Shown: positions 54,066 to 63,339, numbered from the stretch's first letter. The stretch: DNA of 64,000 bases from Pelagomonas calceolata (GCA_918797485.1 CAKKNE010000004.1:5208001-5272000), one strand, 5' to 3'. The notes: generated by a model from the sequence alone, not told the origin. A program made the numbers and translations.

Positions 54066-54367
54066 CGCTGCCCAAACGCTTTGAGGGGCAGCCTCGCTTT
54101 GAGGGGCAGCCAAAATCGATTAGCAGTCGTACGATCCGGCCCGATTAGCCCGATTTTTCGGGCGGAATCCGGCCGCGGGCCCGATTTGCTAGTGTCTTAC
54201 AGCTAGCTTTAGCAGCCCAGCGGCCAAAAGGAGTGGACTCTGCGGCTTTTTAAGGACCGTCACGCCGGAAACGGGAGCGTTGGGCTGCCTGAACCCCCCC
54301 CCCAAACCCTCTGAGATCCCTGACGAGCACGAGAGCCACACACCTCCCGGGAGCCCTTGGGGTGGTG
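54066..54367. promoter_or_regulatory. Divergent promoter region with palindrome motif
   Basis: GCTAGTGTCTTACAGCTAGC at 54188-54207, the most compact copy of the set. GCTTTGAGGGGCAGCC is tandemly repeated at 54078 and 54096. A CCCCCCCC run lies at about 54295. No gene. Confidence 0.55.
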
Positions 54368-54754
54368 ATGAGGGCTGCCCCGCGCATCGCGCTGCTGTGC
54401 CTGACCCTTCCGCGAGCAATCCTGGCCGCGGACACCGCCGACATCGATTTCCTAAACCTTCAGGGAGATATTCGAATCGCCAAGAAGGAGCGGCAGAACC
54501 TCGAACGAAAGGTCGACGCCCAGAACGGCGACCTCGCGCGCCGGCTCGAGGCCGCGCTCGCCGACAGGCAAGACATCAAAACCCAGCTCTCGATGCTCCA
54601 GGCGCAACTCCACGGGCTCCAGGCGGATGTCGTGTCCATGCCGGGGTACAGCAAGCGCAAAAATAAAGACGGCGGCGGCGGCGGTGGCGGCGGAGGTGGT
54701 GGCGGCGGCGGCGGCGGCGGCGGTGGCGGCAAAAAAAAAGAAAAGAAAAAATAA
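54368..54754 (+). CDS. Small secreted coiled-coil protein with poly-Gly/poly-Lys tail
   Basis: Single exon, 128 residues from the ATG at 54368 (the preceding in-frame GTGs are not starts). A signal peptide (MRAAPRIALLCLTLPRAILA) is followed by a predicted coiled coil: DFLNLQGDIRIAKKERQNLE, LARRLEAALADRQDIKTQLS, LQAQLHGLQADVV, with hydrophobic residues at heptad spacing. A 22-residue glycine run encoded by GGC/GGT codons then leads to KKKEKKK. The glycine tract is a probable length-variable microsatellite. Family unknown; it may be a secreted or cell-surface structural protein. Its stop is 10 bp from the convergent ALG2 stop. Confidence 0.62.
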   Translation: MRAAPRIALLCLTLPRAILAADTADIDFLNLQGDIRIAKKERQNLERKVDAQNGDLARRLEAALADRQDIKTQLSMLQAQLHGLQADVVSMPGYSKRKNKDGGGGGGGGGGGGGGGGGGGGKKKEKKK

Positions 54755-54764
54755 AGACACACTT

Positions 54765-56321
54765 TTACCTTCTAGTAAGAACGCCGACACAAATGCGCTC
54801 GAGCCGGTCCGCGAAGGCGTCGAGCGAAAACAAGTCCCGGACCCGCTCGCGGCCGCGCTCCCCCATGGCCCGCCGCCCCGCCGCGTCGCCGAGGAGGTCG
54901 GCGACGGCCCGGGCCCAGGTTTGGGGATCGGGCGCCAGGAGCCGCCCGGTCACGCCGTCGACGACGGACTCGCGCGGCCCGCCCGAGTCCACGGCGACGA
55001 CGGGCGTGCGCGCGTGCATCGCCTCGAGCGGCACGATGCCGAAGTGCTCGTTCTCCGGCCTGTGTTGCAGCGTGAGGCCCCGCGTCGATGGCGTTTGCAG
55101 GGGACGCCGCGTCCGCGCGTATACAGCAGGCACGCGCAGCGCGCGAGGAGCCGCGCCTTCTCGTCGCCGGAGACGGACCGGCGCTGCGTGACGCGGTCCG
55201 CGACGCCGAGCCGCGCGGCCAGCTCCTCGAGCTCGCGCGCGTGCTCGACGTTCTCCGGCAGGTCGGGGTCGTAGCCCCCCGCGAGCACGAGGCGGACGCG
55301 CGGCGGCAGCAGCGCGAGCGCCTCGACGGCCAGGCCCAGGTTCTTCTTCCGCTCGAAGCGGTTGATCGAGAGGAGCAGCGCCGCGTCCCGCGGCGCCTCC
55401 GCCACCTCGGCGTCAAGGCTCAGGGGCGGGTAGAGCACCTCGGGCGCCACGGCGAGCCGGGGGAACGCCCGGCGGAAGACGCCCGCCGTGAACCGCGAGT
55501 TCACGAGCACCTGTGTGGAAATCAAAATTTTACGGCGCGTTCGTGCTGAACCGTCGCGTCGTCCTCCACGCCATCGACGCGACGCCTGCTCGATGGCGTG
55601 GCGGTGCCGGTTCGTCACCGCTCGACGGAGCCGGCACGGCCGCGTCATCGCCGAGAAATGACTTAATGAAGAATTTTCGGGTGCACCCGACGCACTGGTT
55701 GATTTCCACACAGACGAGCACGACGTCCGCGAGGCCCGTGCACGTCTCCTCGCCCCAGTCCAGCGGCGCGCGGTAGAGGCGCGTGAGCGGGTTTTGTCGG
55801 TTCACGCAGAGCAGTTTGTCCGGGTAGTGGCAGTAGAAGACGACCGGCGCGGCGCACGCCGCCCGGGCGACGGGCACGGCCGTCGCGACCTGGTCCACGA
55901 CGACGACGTCCGGGCCGTCGCGCGCGGCGCGCAGCGCGACCGCGACCATCCGCACCGAGGCGCAGAGCGCGTAGCACCTTCCGAGAATCCGCTTCGGCAG
56001 CCAGTCGCCGGCGACGACGACGCGCAGCGTGCCGTCGCGGGTCTCGTCGAAGCAGCGCCGCGGGTCGTGCCGCGCCGTGTAGATCGTCACGTCGTGGCCC
56101 CGGCCCCGCAGGCCGAGCGCCGCGTCGACGACGAGCCGCTCCGCGCCGCCGATGCCGAGGTCCGGGTGGGCGAAGGCGACGCGCAGCTTGCCTTGGCGTG
56201 GTTTTGGTCGTCGGCGGCGACGCCTTACGAGTCGTATGAGCAGCATTGCGGCTGCTGCAGCGGCCAGCAGGAGCCAAGTTAGCTGGCAGCGGTGTAATGC
56301 TTTCTTGCACAGCAGAGACAT
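54765..56321 (-). CDS. ALG2: ALG2, alpha-1,3/1,6-mannosyltransferase of N-glycan precursor synthesis
   Basis: Three exons (56321-55722, 55510-55119, 55059-54765) give 428 residues, the usual ALG2 size. The enzyme adds the second and third mannoses to the dolichol-linked oligosaccharide on the cytosolic ER face. A TM anchor (TWLLLAAAAAAMLLIRLV) precedes VAFAHPDLGIGGAERLVVDA, IYTARHDPRRCFDETRDG, VAGDWLPKRILGRCYALCA, VVFYCHYPDKLL, VLVNSRFTAGVFRRAFP, LLLSINRFERKKNLGLAVEA and the GT4 nucleotide-sugar motif HFGIVPLEAMHARTPVVAVD. The first intron is a full-length introner with perfect targets. The second is a 59-nt GC-AG intron; splicing rebuilds LLYTPENEHFGIV, which matches ALG2 from other eukaryotes. 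Confidence 0.94.
55060..55118. mobile_element. Degenerate introner-like intron 2 of ALG2
   Basis: The minus strand has donor GCGCGGAC and acceptor GCAACACAG, with the core ACGCCATCGACGCGG inside. It is 59 nt and GC-AG. TIRs and target copies are poor, so the introner origin is inferred from the core and the acceptor; the splice itself is supported by conserved flanking protein. Confidence 0.68.
55511..55713 (+). mobile_element. Full-length introner, intron 1 of ALG2
   Basis: 203-bp element with both intact TIRs and perfect targets ACGAGCAC (55503-55510 and 55714-55721). Intron 55721-55511 on the minus strand, GT-AG. The element is antisense to the gene here, but its close twin at 24486 is in sense with its host. 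Confidence 0.96.
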
Positions 56322-56692
56322 TGCAGCTTTGCTCTGTGGTTCGCTGGCGGTCCAGAACGTCTTCCGACGCCCTCTTTTACAGCTTTGCAGCGCGTACGCT
56401 CCGTGCTCCAAAGAGGCTGCTAGCGTCATGTAAGACACTAGCTTGCAAGCGGCGGGCTAGGCTAGGGCGGCTTTTGAGACGCACGGCCGTCCAGAGCTCC
56501 GTGTAGAACTCTGCAGCCGTTTAGACATTTCCACTGTTGCCACTAATCATCGCAGCCAGCGCTTTTCGCGTGCCGTGGCGAGTACTAGACAAAATCCGGC
56601 AGTGGCAGATTTTCAGCAGTGTGGGGCGGACGCGTAGATTCTGCGCACGCGCATAGCGTCTAAGTTTAGCAACGAGAAACACCAAGACAACA
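56322..56692. promoter_or_regulatory. Divergent promoter region, ALG2 / golgin-like
   Basis: A 371-bp spacer with the inverse motif copy GCTAGCGTCATGTAAGACAC+TAGC (56419-56442) between the two start codons. No gene. Confidence 0.55.
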
Positions 56693-59590
56693 ATGTGGTC
56701 TCGCGCCCTCGACCGAGCCTCCGCTTTAGCGGAAAGAGCAGGAGACGGCGTCGGCGGCCTGATCGACGGCGCGGGCACGATCGGCTCCGCCGCGGCGCGG
56801 GCGCTCGACGCCGTCGACGACCTCATCGGCGACGACGACGACGACAAGCACTCGGACTACTCGTCGGAGGACGACCGGCGGCCCTTCTCGATGCAGGCGC
56901 TGCGCGAGGAGCAGCGCCGGCGCGACGAACTACTGCGCGGGGAGCAGCACACGTCGCTGCGGAGCCGCGGCGCGTCGTACGACTACTCGCCGCCGCCGTC
57001 CCCGCCGGCGGCCTCGCCGGGGCTCTCGAACCGCGTCGCGGAGCTGACGCGGGAGCGCGACGAACTGGCGCGGGAGCGCGACGAGCTGCAGCGCGACCGG
57101 CAGGCTAAGCACGACGAGGCGCGGCGGCTCGTGCAGCGGTACCGGGCCATCGAGCGCGAGCTCGGGAGCGTGCGCGAGAAGGCGGACCGGGCCGACGAGC
57201 TCCAGCGACGGCTCGACGCCGGCGGCTCGAGGCAGGAGACGCTGGACAAATTGGTGGCAAAGTACCGGACCCTCGAGGAGAAGTTCGGCCGGGCGAAGCA
57301 GCGCGCTCTGGAGGCCGAGCAGGCCCTCGCGGCCCAGGGCTCCGACGACGCGCTCCAGGCCGCCGAGGCCAAGGCGACGACGGCCGTGCGCGCGCTCGCG
57401 ACCGCCGAGCGCCGCGCGAACGCCAAGGACGACGAGGAGAGCCGCGCCGTGGCCGACGCGCAGCAGCGGGCGGCCGACGCCGAAGCCCGGCTCGCGACGG
57501 CGACCGAGGCGCTCCGAGCTGCCGAAGAAAGGGCTGCGGAGGGCGCCGAGGCGCTCCGGGCCGCCGAGGCGCGGGCCGCTGAGAGCGCGGCGGCAGACGA
57601 CGGCGCCGCGGTGGAGCTCGAGGCGCTGCGGGGCCGCCTCGCGGCGGCCGAGACGCGCGCGGACGCGGCCGAGAAAGCCAGCGAGCAGGCGCGCAAGTCC
57701 GTCGACAAAATAAAAAAGTCGGCGGAGCGCAAGGTCGAGCGCGCGACGCGCGAGCTCGCCGCGTCAAAGTCGGACGGCGACGCGTCGGCGGCGCTCCGCG
57801 AGGCCCACGCCGAGGAGGTCGAGCAGCTGCGGAGCGAGCACGCCGTGGCGCTCGCCGAGGCGCGCGAAGAGTCGGCGGCGGCGCTCGCCGAGGCACGGTC
57901 CGAGGGTGAAGCGGCGACGGCGGCGCTCGAGGCCGCGAAGGCGGAGACCGCGGAGGCGCGGGCCGAAGCCGAGGCCGCACGTGCGCAGGGCGACGAAGAG
58001 CTTGGCGCGCTGCGGGGCGAGCTCGCCGCGGCCGAGGCACGCGCCGCCGCCGAGGACCTCTCCGGGGCGCTCGCTGCCGCGGAGGAGCGAGCCTCAAAGG
58101 CCGAGGAGCGCTCCGCGACGCTCCGCGACGAGCGCGGCGCGGTGGCGGCGCGCTTCGCCGGCGAGGTCGCGTCGGCCGAGGCCGCGCGCGATGCGGCGGT
58201 CGAGGACGCGGCGGCGGCGCGGAGCGAGGCCGACGCGGCTCACAACGCGGCCGACGCGGCCCGGAGCGACGCCGACGCGGCCCGGATCGAGGCCGACGCG
58301 GCTCAAAACGAGGCGACGAAGCTGCGCGACCGCGTCGACGCGCTCGAGGCCGACGGCCGCGGCGACCGCGTCGCCGCGGCGGAGGCGCGGGCGGCGGCCG
58401 CGGCCGAGGTCGAGGCGAGCGCCGCGCGGCTGGCGCGCGTCGAGGAGGAGCGCGACGCACTGGCGGCGCGCGTGGCCGCGGCGACGCGGCGCGCCGACGA
58501 CGCCGACGCCGCGCGCGAGCGCGACCGGCGGGACGCGGAGCGCGAGGCCGAGCGGCGCGACGCCGACGCGCGGGAGGCGGACGAGGCGCTGGCCGCGGCG
58601 CGCGCGAGCGCTGCGGCGGAGCAGACGCGCGCTAACGGCGCCGAGGCCCTCGCGAAGGAGGCCCGCGCGGCGCTCGACGCGGCGCGGAGCGAGGCGGCGG
58701 CCGCTCGCGACGACCCTGCCCGCGACGGCGCGTTCGCGGCGACGGCGGCCGCGCTCGCGGCCGCGGCGGCCGCGGCCCGGAAACGGACGGCCGCGGACGT
58801 GGGGGCCGTCAAGGCCCTCACGGAGCGGCTCCACGAGCACAAGGCCGCGGCCAAGGCCGCCGAGGACCGCGCGGCGACGGCGCTGCAGCTGGCGGCTCGC
58901 GTCGGCGACGAGCGCGACAAGCTCGCGCGCGAGCGCGCGGCCGTGGACGCCGAACGCGACGCGGCGCGCCGGGCGCTCGCCGATCGCGAGCGCGACGAAG
59001 GTGAGGCTTTGAGCGCCGCGGACGCGCGGGCCGATGACGCGGCCGGGCGCGCGGCGGCGGCCGAGTCCGCTCGCGCGCTCGCGGAGAAGGCGCTGGCCGA
59101 CGAGCGCCAGGAGCGGGCCACGGAGGCCGCGAACTTGGCGCAGGCCGCGGGGGCCGCGGGACAGGCGCTGACGGAGCGCGACCAGGAGCTGCGGCGCGTG
59201 ACCGCGCGGCTCGAGGCCGCGACGCGACAACTCAAGGCCGCCGAGGACTCGGCCGAGGCCGCGCGCGCTCAGGCTGAGGCCGCGCGCGCGGGCCTGCGGG
59301 CGCGCGCGCCGAGCCCGACGGACGACCTCGAGGCGGCGCGGGGCGACGACGACGACCGGCCGAGCCGCAGCTCGCGGGGCGGCCGGCGCGTCTGCGGCGG
59401 CATGTGGCGGGGGCTGCGGCGGTGCCCCGGCGCGTCGCGAGTGATGGGCGCCGAGCCGCCGCGGTTGTCGGCGGTCCTCGTGCTCGCGTACCTCGTGTAC
59501 CTCCAGGTCGACGTGTTCTTGTTGCACGGGTCGCTCGCGGAGGCCGCCGTGGCGCCGTCTGGTGGAGGGCCGGGGCCGCCTCCTGTGTAA
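56693..59590 (+). CDS. Golgin-like long coiled-coil protein with C-terminal membrane anchor
   Basis: Single exon, 965 residues. The N-terminus (MWSRALDRASALAERAGDGV) and an acidic DDDDDK segment precede about 780 residues of Ala/Glu/Arg-rich heptads (e.g. RERDELARERDELQRDRQAK, KYRTLEEKFGRAKQRALEAE). The conserved-looking LDKLVAKYRTLEEKF and the C-terminal RLSAVLVLAYLVYLQVDVFL (about 923-945) fit tail-anchored golgins such as golgin-84/CASP, which tether vesicles at Golgi cisternae. Much of the middle is near-repetitive AEARAAAE/RADAAE, so homology there cannot be judged. The start ATG is the first after the promoter. With SLY1 and ALG2, three secretory-pathway genes share the window, probably by chance. 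Confidence 0.68.
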   Translation: MWSRALDRASALAERAGDGVGGLIDGAGTIGSAAARALDAVDDLIGDDDDDKHSDYSSEDDRRPFSMQALREEQRRRDELLRGEQHTSLRSRGASYDYSPPPSPPAASPGLSNRVAELTRERDELARERDELQRDRQAKHDEARRLVQRYRAIERELGSVREKADRADELQRRLDAGGSRQETLDKLVAKYRTLEEKFGRAKQRALEAEQALAAQGSDDALQAAEAKATTAVRALATAERRANAKDDEESRAVADAQQRAADAEARLATATEALRAAEERAAEGAEALRAAEARAAESAAADDGAAVELEALRGRLAAAETRADAAEKASEQARKSVDKIKKSAERKVERATRELAASKSDGDASAALREAHAEEVEQLRSEHAVALAEAREESAAALAEARSEGEAATAALEAAKAETAEARAEAEAARAQGDEELGALRGELAAAEARAAAEDLSGALAAAEERASKAEERSATLRDERGAVAARFAGEVASAEAARDAAVEDAAAARSEADAAHNAADAARSDADAARIEADAAQNEATKLRDRVDALEADGRGDRVAAAEARAAAAAEVEASAARLARVEEERDALAARVAAATRRADDADAARERDRRDAEREAERRDADAREADEALAAARASAAAEQTRANGAEALAKEARAALDAARSEAAAARDDPARDGAFAATAAALAAAAAAARKRTAADVGAVKALTERLHEHKAAAKAAEDRAATALQLAARVGDERDKLARERAAVDAERDAARRALADRERDEGEALSAADARADDAAGRAAAAESARALAEKALADERQERATEAANLAQAAGAAGQALTERDQELRRVTARLEAATRQLKAAEDSAEAARAQAEAARAGLRARAPSPTDDLEAARGDDDDRPSRSSRGGRRVCGGMWRGLRRCPGASRVMGAEPPRLSAVLVLAYLVYLQVDVFLLHGSLAEAAVAPSGGGPGPPPV

Positions 59591-59993
59591 TTCTCTAACA
59601 TCTTGGAGGCGCCCGCGGCCGGCTTGGTCTCGGACTGGGGTGAGAGAGCAGGATAGTTCGTTTCTGTAGCTATCCATAAGACGTCTATGTTGTCCTAGAA
59701 CTCTTTGCGCCTAAACTAAAATCGGCGAAGCCCGGAAGCCCGCACCTGCTTTGGAACTTGCTCGACGGAGACGGAGAGCAGGCTAGTTGTTTTTACCTCA
59801 GAGCGTCATAGAACAGATCTCCCGCTGCGCACCGTGCACACTCATACACACGAATCACCTGCAGTAGTTTTTGGCTGCTCTCGACGACGCGTGCTCTCGA
59901 TTAGCACAAACACAGAGCAGCACCACGACTCTCCACACCCAATTACGCAAGGCATCAACTCAATCACTGCGAAACTCGAGCACCAACGCCAAC
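59591..59993. other. 403-bp spacer upstream of a hypothetical gene
   Basis: AT-richer sequence with no gene. CTCGACGGAGACGGAGAGCA near 59761 and GGCTAGTTGTTTTTACCTC near 59782 are not convincing motif copies. Confidence 0.4.
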
Positions 59994-60752
59994 ATGGAAC
60001 GGCCGCCGGACTCCAATTTGCAGTTCAATAGCAGCTCCATGGCTCGCAAGAACCCCGCGCTCCAGTCGCTGCGGACGTCGGGCGCGCCCGGTCGGCCGGT
60101 GGCGCACATGCCGAAGGGCGTCACGACGGCGTTCCAGCTGCCCGCGACGCCGCCGTCTATGAAGGAGCCCGACTCGCCCATCGTGCTGAACGAGCCGACG
60201 CCCAAGAGCTCGACGCCCGGGACGGTGACGCCGCCGCCGCCCGGAGGGGTCCTGCCCCAGGGCCACGCCGCGTCGCAACTGCCCGCCGGCGCCGCGATAC
60301 GGGCCCTCAAAGTGCTTTCGAAGGCGCAGGCGCCGGTAAGCGAGATTATCGTCTCGACGAGTTTAGTGGCTGTGCGCAAGTTCTGCGAAGGCAAGGAGAG
60401 GGCCATCGTTCGAGCCGCAATCGAGCTTAACTCGCATGCGAGATCGGGCCTGTCCGCCGACGCGCGCGTTGCGATGCGGAGGCTGCACGCCGCGAAATTG
60501 CCGCTTGCCTACGTCCTCCTGGCGAAGACGGAGGGCGGGGCGAGAGCGGTCGCGTTGGGCGCCCACTCGGGCGACAAGGATCGGCTCGCCGAGGATTGTG
60601 AACTTGTCCACCGGGACGCGCACCGCGGGACGTCTTTTATGATATGGCAAGTTCCAGAGGCAACGCAAGAGCTCGTCGAGGCGAAGTGCCAGGCGCTAGC
60701 GGCCGACGCGGCGGCGAAGGCGTCGGCCGAAGCGTTCGTCGGCATGATCTAG
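59994..60752 (+). CDS. Hypothetical protein with disordered N-terminus
   Basis: Single exon, 252 residues from the ATG at 59994. The first 110 residues are Pro/Ser/Thr-rich and disordered, with short linear-motif-like segments (NPALQSLRTSGAPGRPVAHM, PKGVTTAFQLPATPPSMKEP). The C-terminal 140 residues look folded: AIRALKVLSKAQAPVSEIIV, TSLVAVRKFCEGKERAIVRA, RMRRLHAAKLPLAYVLLAK-like helices and FMIWQVPEATQELVEAKC. I do not recognise the family. The repeated SP/TP sites suggest proline-directed phosphorylation of the tail (inference). Confidence 0.6.
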   Translation: MERPPDSNLQFNSSSMARKNPALQSLRTSGAPGRPVAHMPKGVTTAFQLPATPPSMKEPDSPIVLNEPTPKSSTPGTVTPPPPGGVLPQGHAASQLPAGAAIRALKVLSKAQAPVSEIIVSTSLVAVRKFCEGKERAIVRAAIELNSHARSGLSADARVAMRRLHAAKLPLAYVLLAKTEGGARAVALGAHSGDKDRLAEDCELVHRDAHRGTSFMIWQVPEATQELVEAKCQALAADAAAKASAEAFVGMI

Positions 60753-60901
60753 GGTGTTGAGGACGTCGTTGGACCAGGCTAGGCCATGCCCCCCAAGGAC
60801 TAACGTTTTACTTTGTGTGCTTTGTTATCGCTCGCCCTCGACCCCTAGGTTGCCTCCGAGTCGGTCGCAAGGAAGCAGAAAATCACACAAACCCGTGCTC
60901 C

Positions 60902-63339
60902 TTACTCCTTCCCCGTGTCGAACAAGCGCGCCTTCTCCGACAGGTTCCGCGCCCGCGAGGCGTCTTCGACAATGTCGTCGGGTACCTCATAGTCATCGTC
61001 AGTAACGCCGACGGACGCCCCGAACAGGCAGAACTCCAGCAGCCCCGCCACGTCGCCGTCGTCGACGGTTTTGACGTCGACGGAGAACAGGGACCGGTGT
61101 GAGACTGCCGCGTCCGGCGGGTCATTCGCGAGGTGTACGACGAGCGTCTTCGCCTTCGGGTACCTCTTCTTCAGGAGCTCGCAGCACGCGACGAGGTCCT
61201 GGGCGCCGTCCTCATCCAACGAATCCCCCGTCAGGGGGCAGTTCACGAACGACCCGCACGCGCCGCGGGCCTGTGTGGAATCAAATTTCGGGCGCCCCAC
61301 GCCATAATTCGCAGGATAGCCTAACTCACTGGTTGATTTCCACACAGCCGCGGACCCCATCCCTATAAACAAAGCACACGGCCGCACCCTCCTCCCTCAG
61401 CGCGGCGTCGAGCCGGATCACGCGTCCCGCCAGGTCGTCCAACACTTCGCACTGCGCGCTCACGGGGTCGTCGAACTGAAAGTTATCGACGGACGCCCAC
61501 TTCGTGCGGTGGTTGTAGGCGAAGCGCCGCACGTCGTCGTCGGTCTCGCGCCGCGCGTTCACCGTTGAGTCGTCCGGGCACGGGTCGCCGCGGGCCCGCG
61601 GGCGCCGCGGCGTCGGGTCGCAGACGTAGCGGCCCGTGCGCTCGTCCTGCGCGAGGTAGACGAAGTCGCGCGCGTCGACGCACTTGCCCGCGTGCAGGCC
61701 GCGACGCCGTCGTCCAATGGAAAGGAGCCGGGCTTGCACTCCCTTCTACATTCGTCGAGCCACGCGGCCGCGGCTTGATCCGAACCGGCGGCGATGACGC
61801 GCCAGCGCGGCCCCGCGAGCAGCGTCTCCGCCAGCACCGGGAGGCCGCGGCCCGCCGCGCGGCACCGCTCCGTGAAGCGGTCCGCGAGGCCGCGCGGCGC
61901 GCCCGCGAGCGGGTTGCCGCAGAGCCGGAGCGCCTTTAATGGTAACGCCGCGAGCGCCGCCGGGATTTGCTTGAGGAGGTTGTCGCGCACGTCGAGCTCC
62001 TCGAGCTTCGTGAGCTGTATAATGTTCTCTGGGAGCGCTTTCAGCTGATTCCCGCGGGCCCTGCGCGGAAAGCGACCGGTCACGTCGCTTCACAAAGAAG
62101 AGGGACGTACCTGAGACAGACCAGGTTACAAAACTGGCCGCAGATTTCGTCGGGCAGCGCCGCGAGCCCGGCCCGGTCGAGGTAGAGGCGCCGGAGGCGC
62201 GCGGGGAACGCCAGAGCTTGCGGCGCAAAGGCCGCGAATGGCGCGTCGCACAAAGACAGCGCGCCGTGGTCCCGGGGCGCTCGCGCGCGGCCCTCGTCGG
62301 CCGCGGCCCACCACGCGCGCTCGAGCGCCGTCCGCGGCGCGCTCCCTTCCGTCTTCGTCCACGGCTTCCGGTCGCCCGCGTACTGCACGACGACGGCGTC
62401 GTCGGGCCACACTGCATTAAGGTCCCGCTCGCCCGGCCGCGGCCGCCAGTTGTACCGGAAGGGCAGGCGCTGCCCAGCGACGTCCTTCTCGAACCAGTCG
62501 TCGAAGAACTCGTTCAGGAAGCCGCCGACGTCATTTGAGGGCGTCTTCGGCGCGAGCTTGAGCATGGCCTCGAGCGTATTTGACGAGGGCGTCAGGACCA
62601 GGACGCCGCCGTCGAAGGTGTCCGGCGGGTAGAGCGCCGGCGCCGCCGCGAACGCGACGTCGCGGCACGTCGCGAAGAGCTGGTCCGCGCTCCCGACGAC
62701 GAGGCAGTCCGCGTCCAGATACACAATCTTCCCGTAGTCTTCCAGGCCCCAGACCCGTAGCTTCGTCGACCGCACGTCACTCGCATCGCGGGGGTTCTCT
62801 ATGTTCTCCACCTCGACGACGCGCGTCGCGCCGGCGCCCTTGAGCCGCTGGCGCGTCGCTGGCGTGACCGACCGCGCCACCATCGCCACGCGCGCCTTCT
62901 TCGTGTGCTTGGCCAGCGACCGCAGCAGCGCCTCGGCGCCGGGGGCGTAGGCCTCGCTACCGAGGAACGTCGCGTAGGCGTCGGGCCGCGTCTCGGCGGG
63001 CGGCTCGTAGACGGGCCCGTCGTCGTTCGTGTACACCACCCCACCGTTCGCGCGGCACTCCGCCTCGACGCGCGCGCGCTGCGCGGCGGCGTCGCGGTCG
63101 ACGGGGATCTTCGTGCCGCCGTTCTTGGGCGGCGGCCGCGGCAGCTTTGAGGAGGGCGGCACCTTGACCGTCTTCGAGGGCTCGCAGAAGTCGTCGGCGG
63201 CGGCTTTCTCGGGCGGCCGCCGCTCGTTCTCCTCGTCGTCGACGGCGTTCGTCCAGGTGACGCTGCCGCGCGCCTCGCCGTGCGTTAAGGGCACGGCCTT
63301 GGGCGGCGCCGTGTCACTGAGCGGGCGGGCGCGCCACAT
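60902..63339 (-). CDS. Glycogenin-like GT8 glycosyltransferase fused to leucine-rich repeats
   Basis: Exons 63339-62111 and 62060-61706, then an ambiguous small intron, then to 61356 and 61270-60902; about 750 residues. The GT8 domain (about 110-330) has AYATFLGSEAYAPGAEALLR, KIVYLDADCLVVGSADQLFA (DxD near 206), DTFDGGVLVLTPSSNTLEAM and VVQYAGDRKPW, as in glycogenin/PGSIP. A second half has LRRs (ALAFPARLRRLYLDRAGLAA, LKALPENIIQLTKLEELDVR, LPLKALRLCGNPLAG) and a Cys-containing C-terminal region. The intron 62061-62110 is a conventional GTACGT...CGCAG type, the only clearly non-introner intron here. The frame shifts near 61700 (after FPLDDG): either a 23-nt or a 59-nt GT-AG intron would close it. 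The last intron is an introner. Function: probable glycan transferase. Confidence 0.78.
61271..61347 (+). mobile_element. Short introner, last intron of GT8-LRR gene
   Basis: 77-bp element CTGTGTGGAATCAAATTTCG...GGTTGATTTCCACACAG, with targets CCGCGGGC / CCGCGGAC. Intron 61355-61271 on the minus strand, GT-AG. Shares the CAAATTTCGGGCGCCC interior with the 7800 copy. Confidence 0.93.
61647..61705 (-). other. Ambiguous small intron or degenerate introner in GT8-LRR gene
   Basis: On the minus strand the frame changes between FPLDDG and DERTGRYVC. GTCGCGGC + CTGCACGCGGGC...CTCGCGCAG (59 nt) has CTGC/GCAG ends like an eroded introner. Alternatively GTCGCGG...GGCAAG (23 nt, 61705-61683) would keep KCVDARDFVYLAQ-like sequence. 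A single-base error is also possible. Confidence 0.4.
62061..62110 (-). other. Conventional 50-nt spliceosomal intron in GT8-LRR gene
   Basis: Minus strand GTACGTCCCTCTTC...CTTTCCGCGCAG; removal joins CNLVCLR to ARGNQLKALPEN, continuing the LRR. No TIRs, target duplication or introner core. Confidence 0.82.

Noticed and set aside
24486-55713. The two near-matching 204-bp repeats as LTRs or SINEs
   Set aside because: They have inverted, not direct, termini, 8-bp target duplications and no poly(A) or internal pol III boxes; DNA-transposon-like introners fit.
57105-59677. Long minus-strand frames opposite the golgin-like gene
   Set aside because: Repeats of RRAR/PRRR and SAS arise from the complementary frames of Ala/Glu/Arg heptads; no start context or domain.
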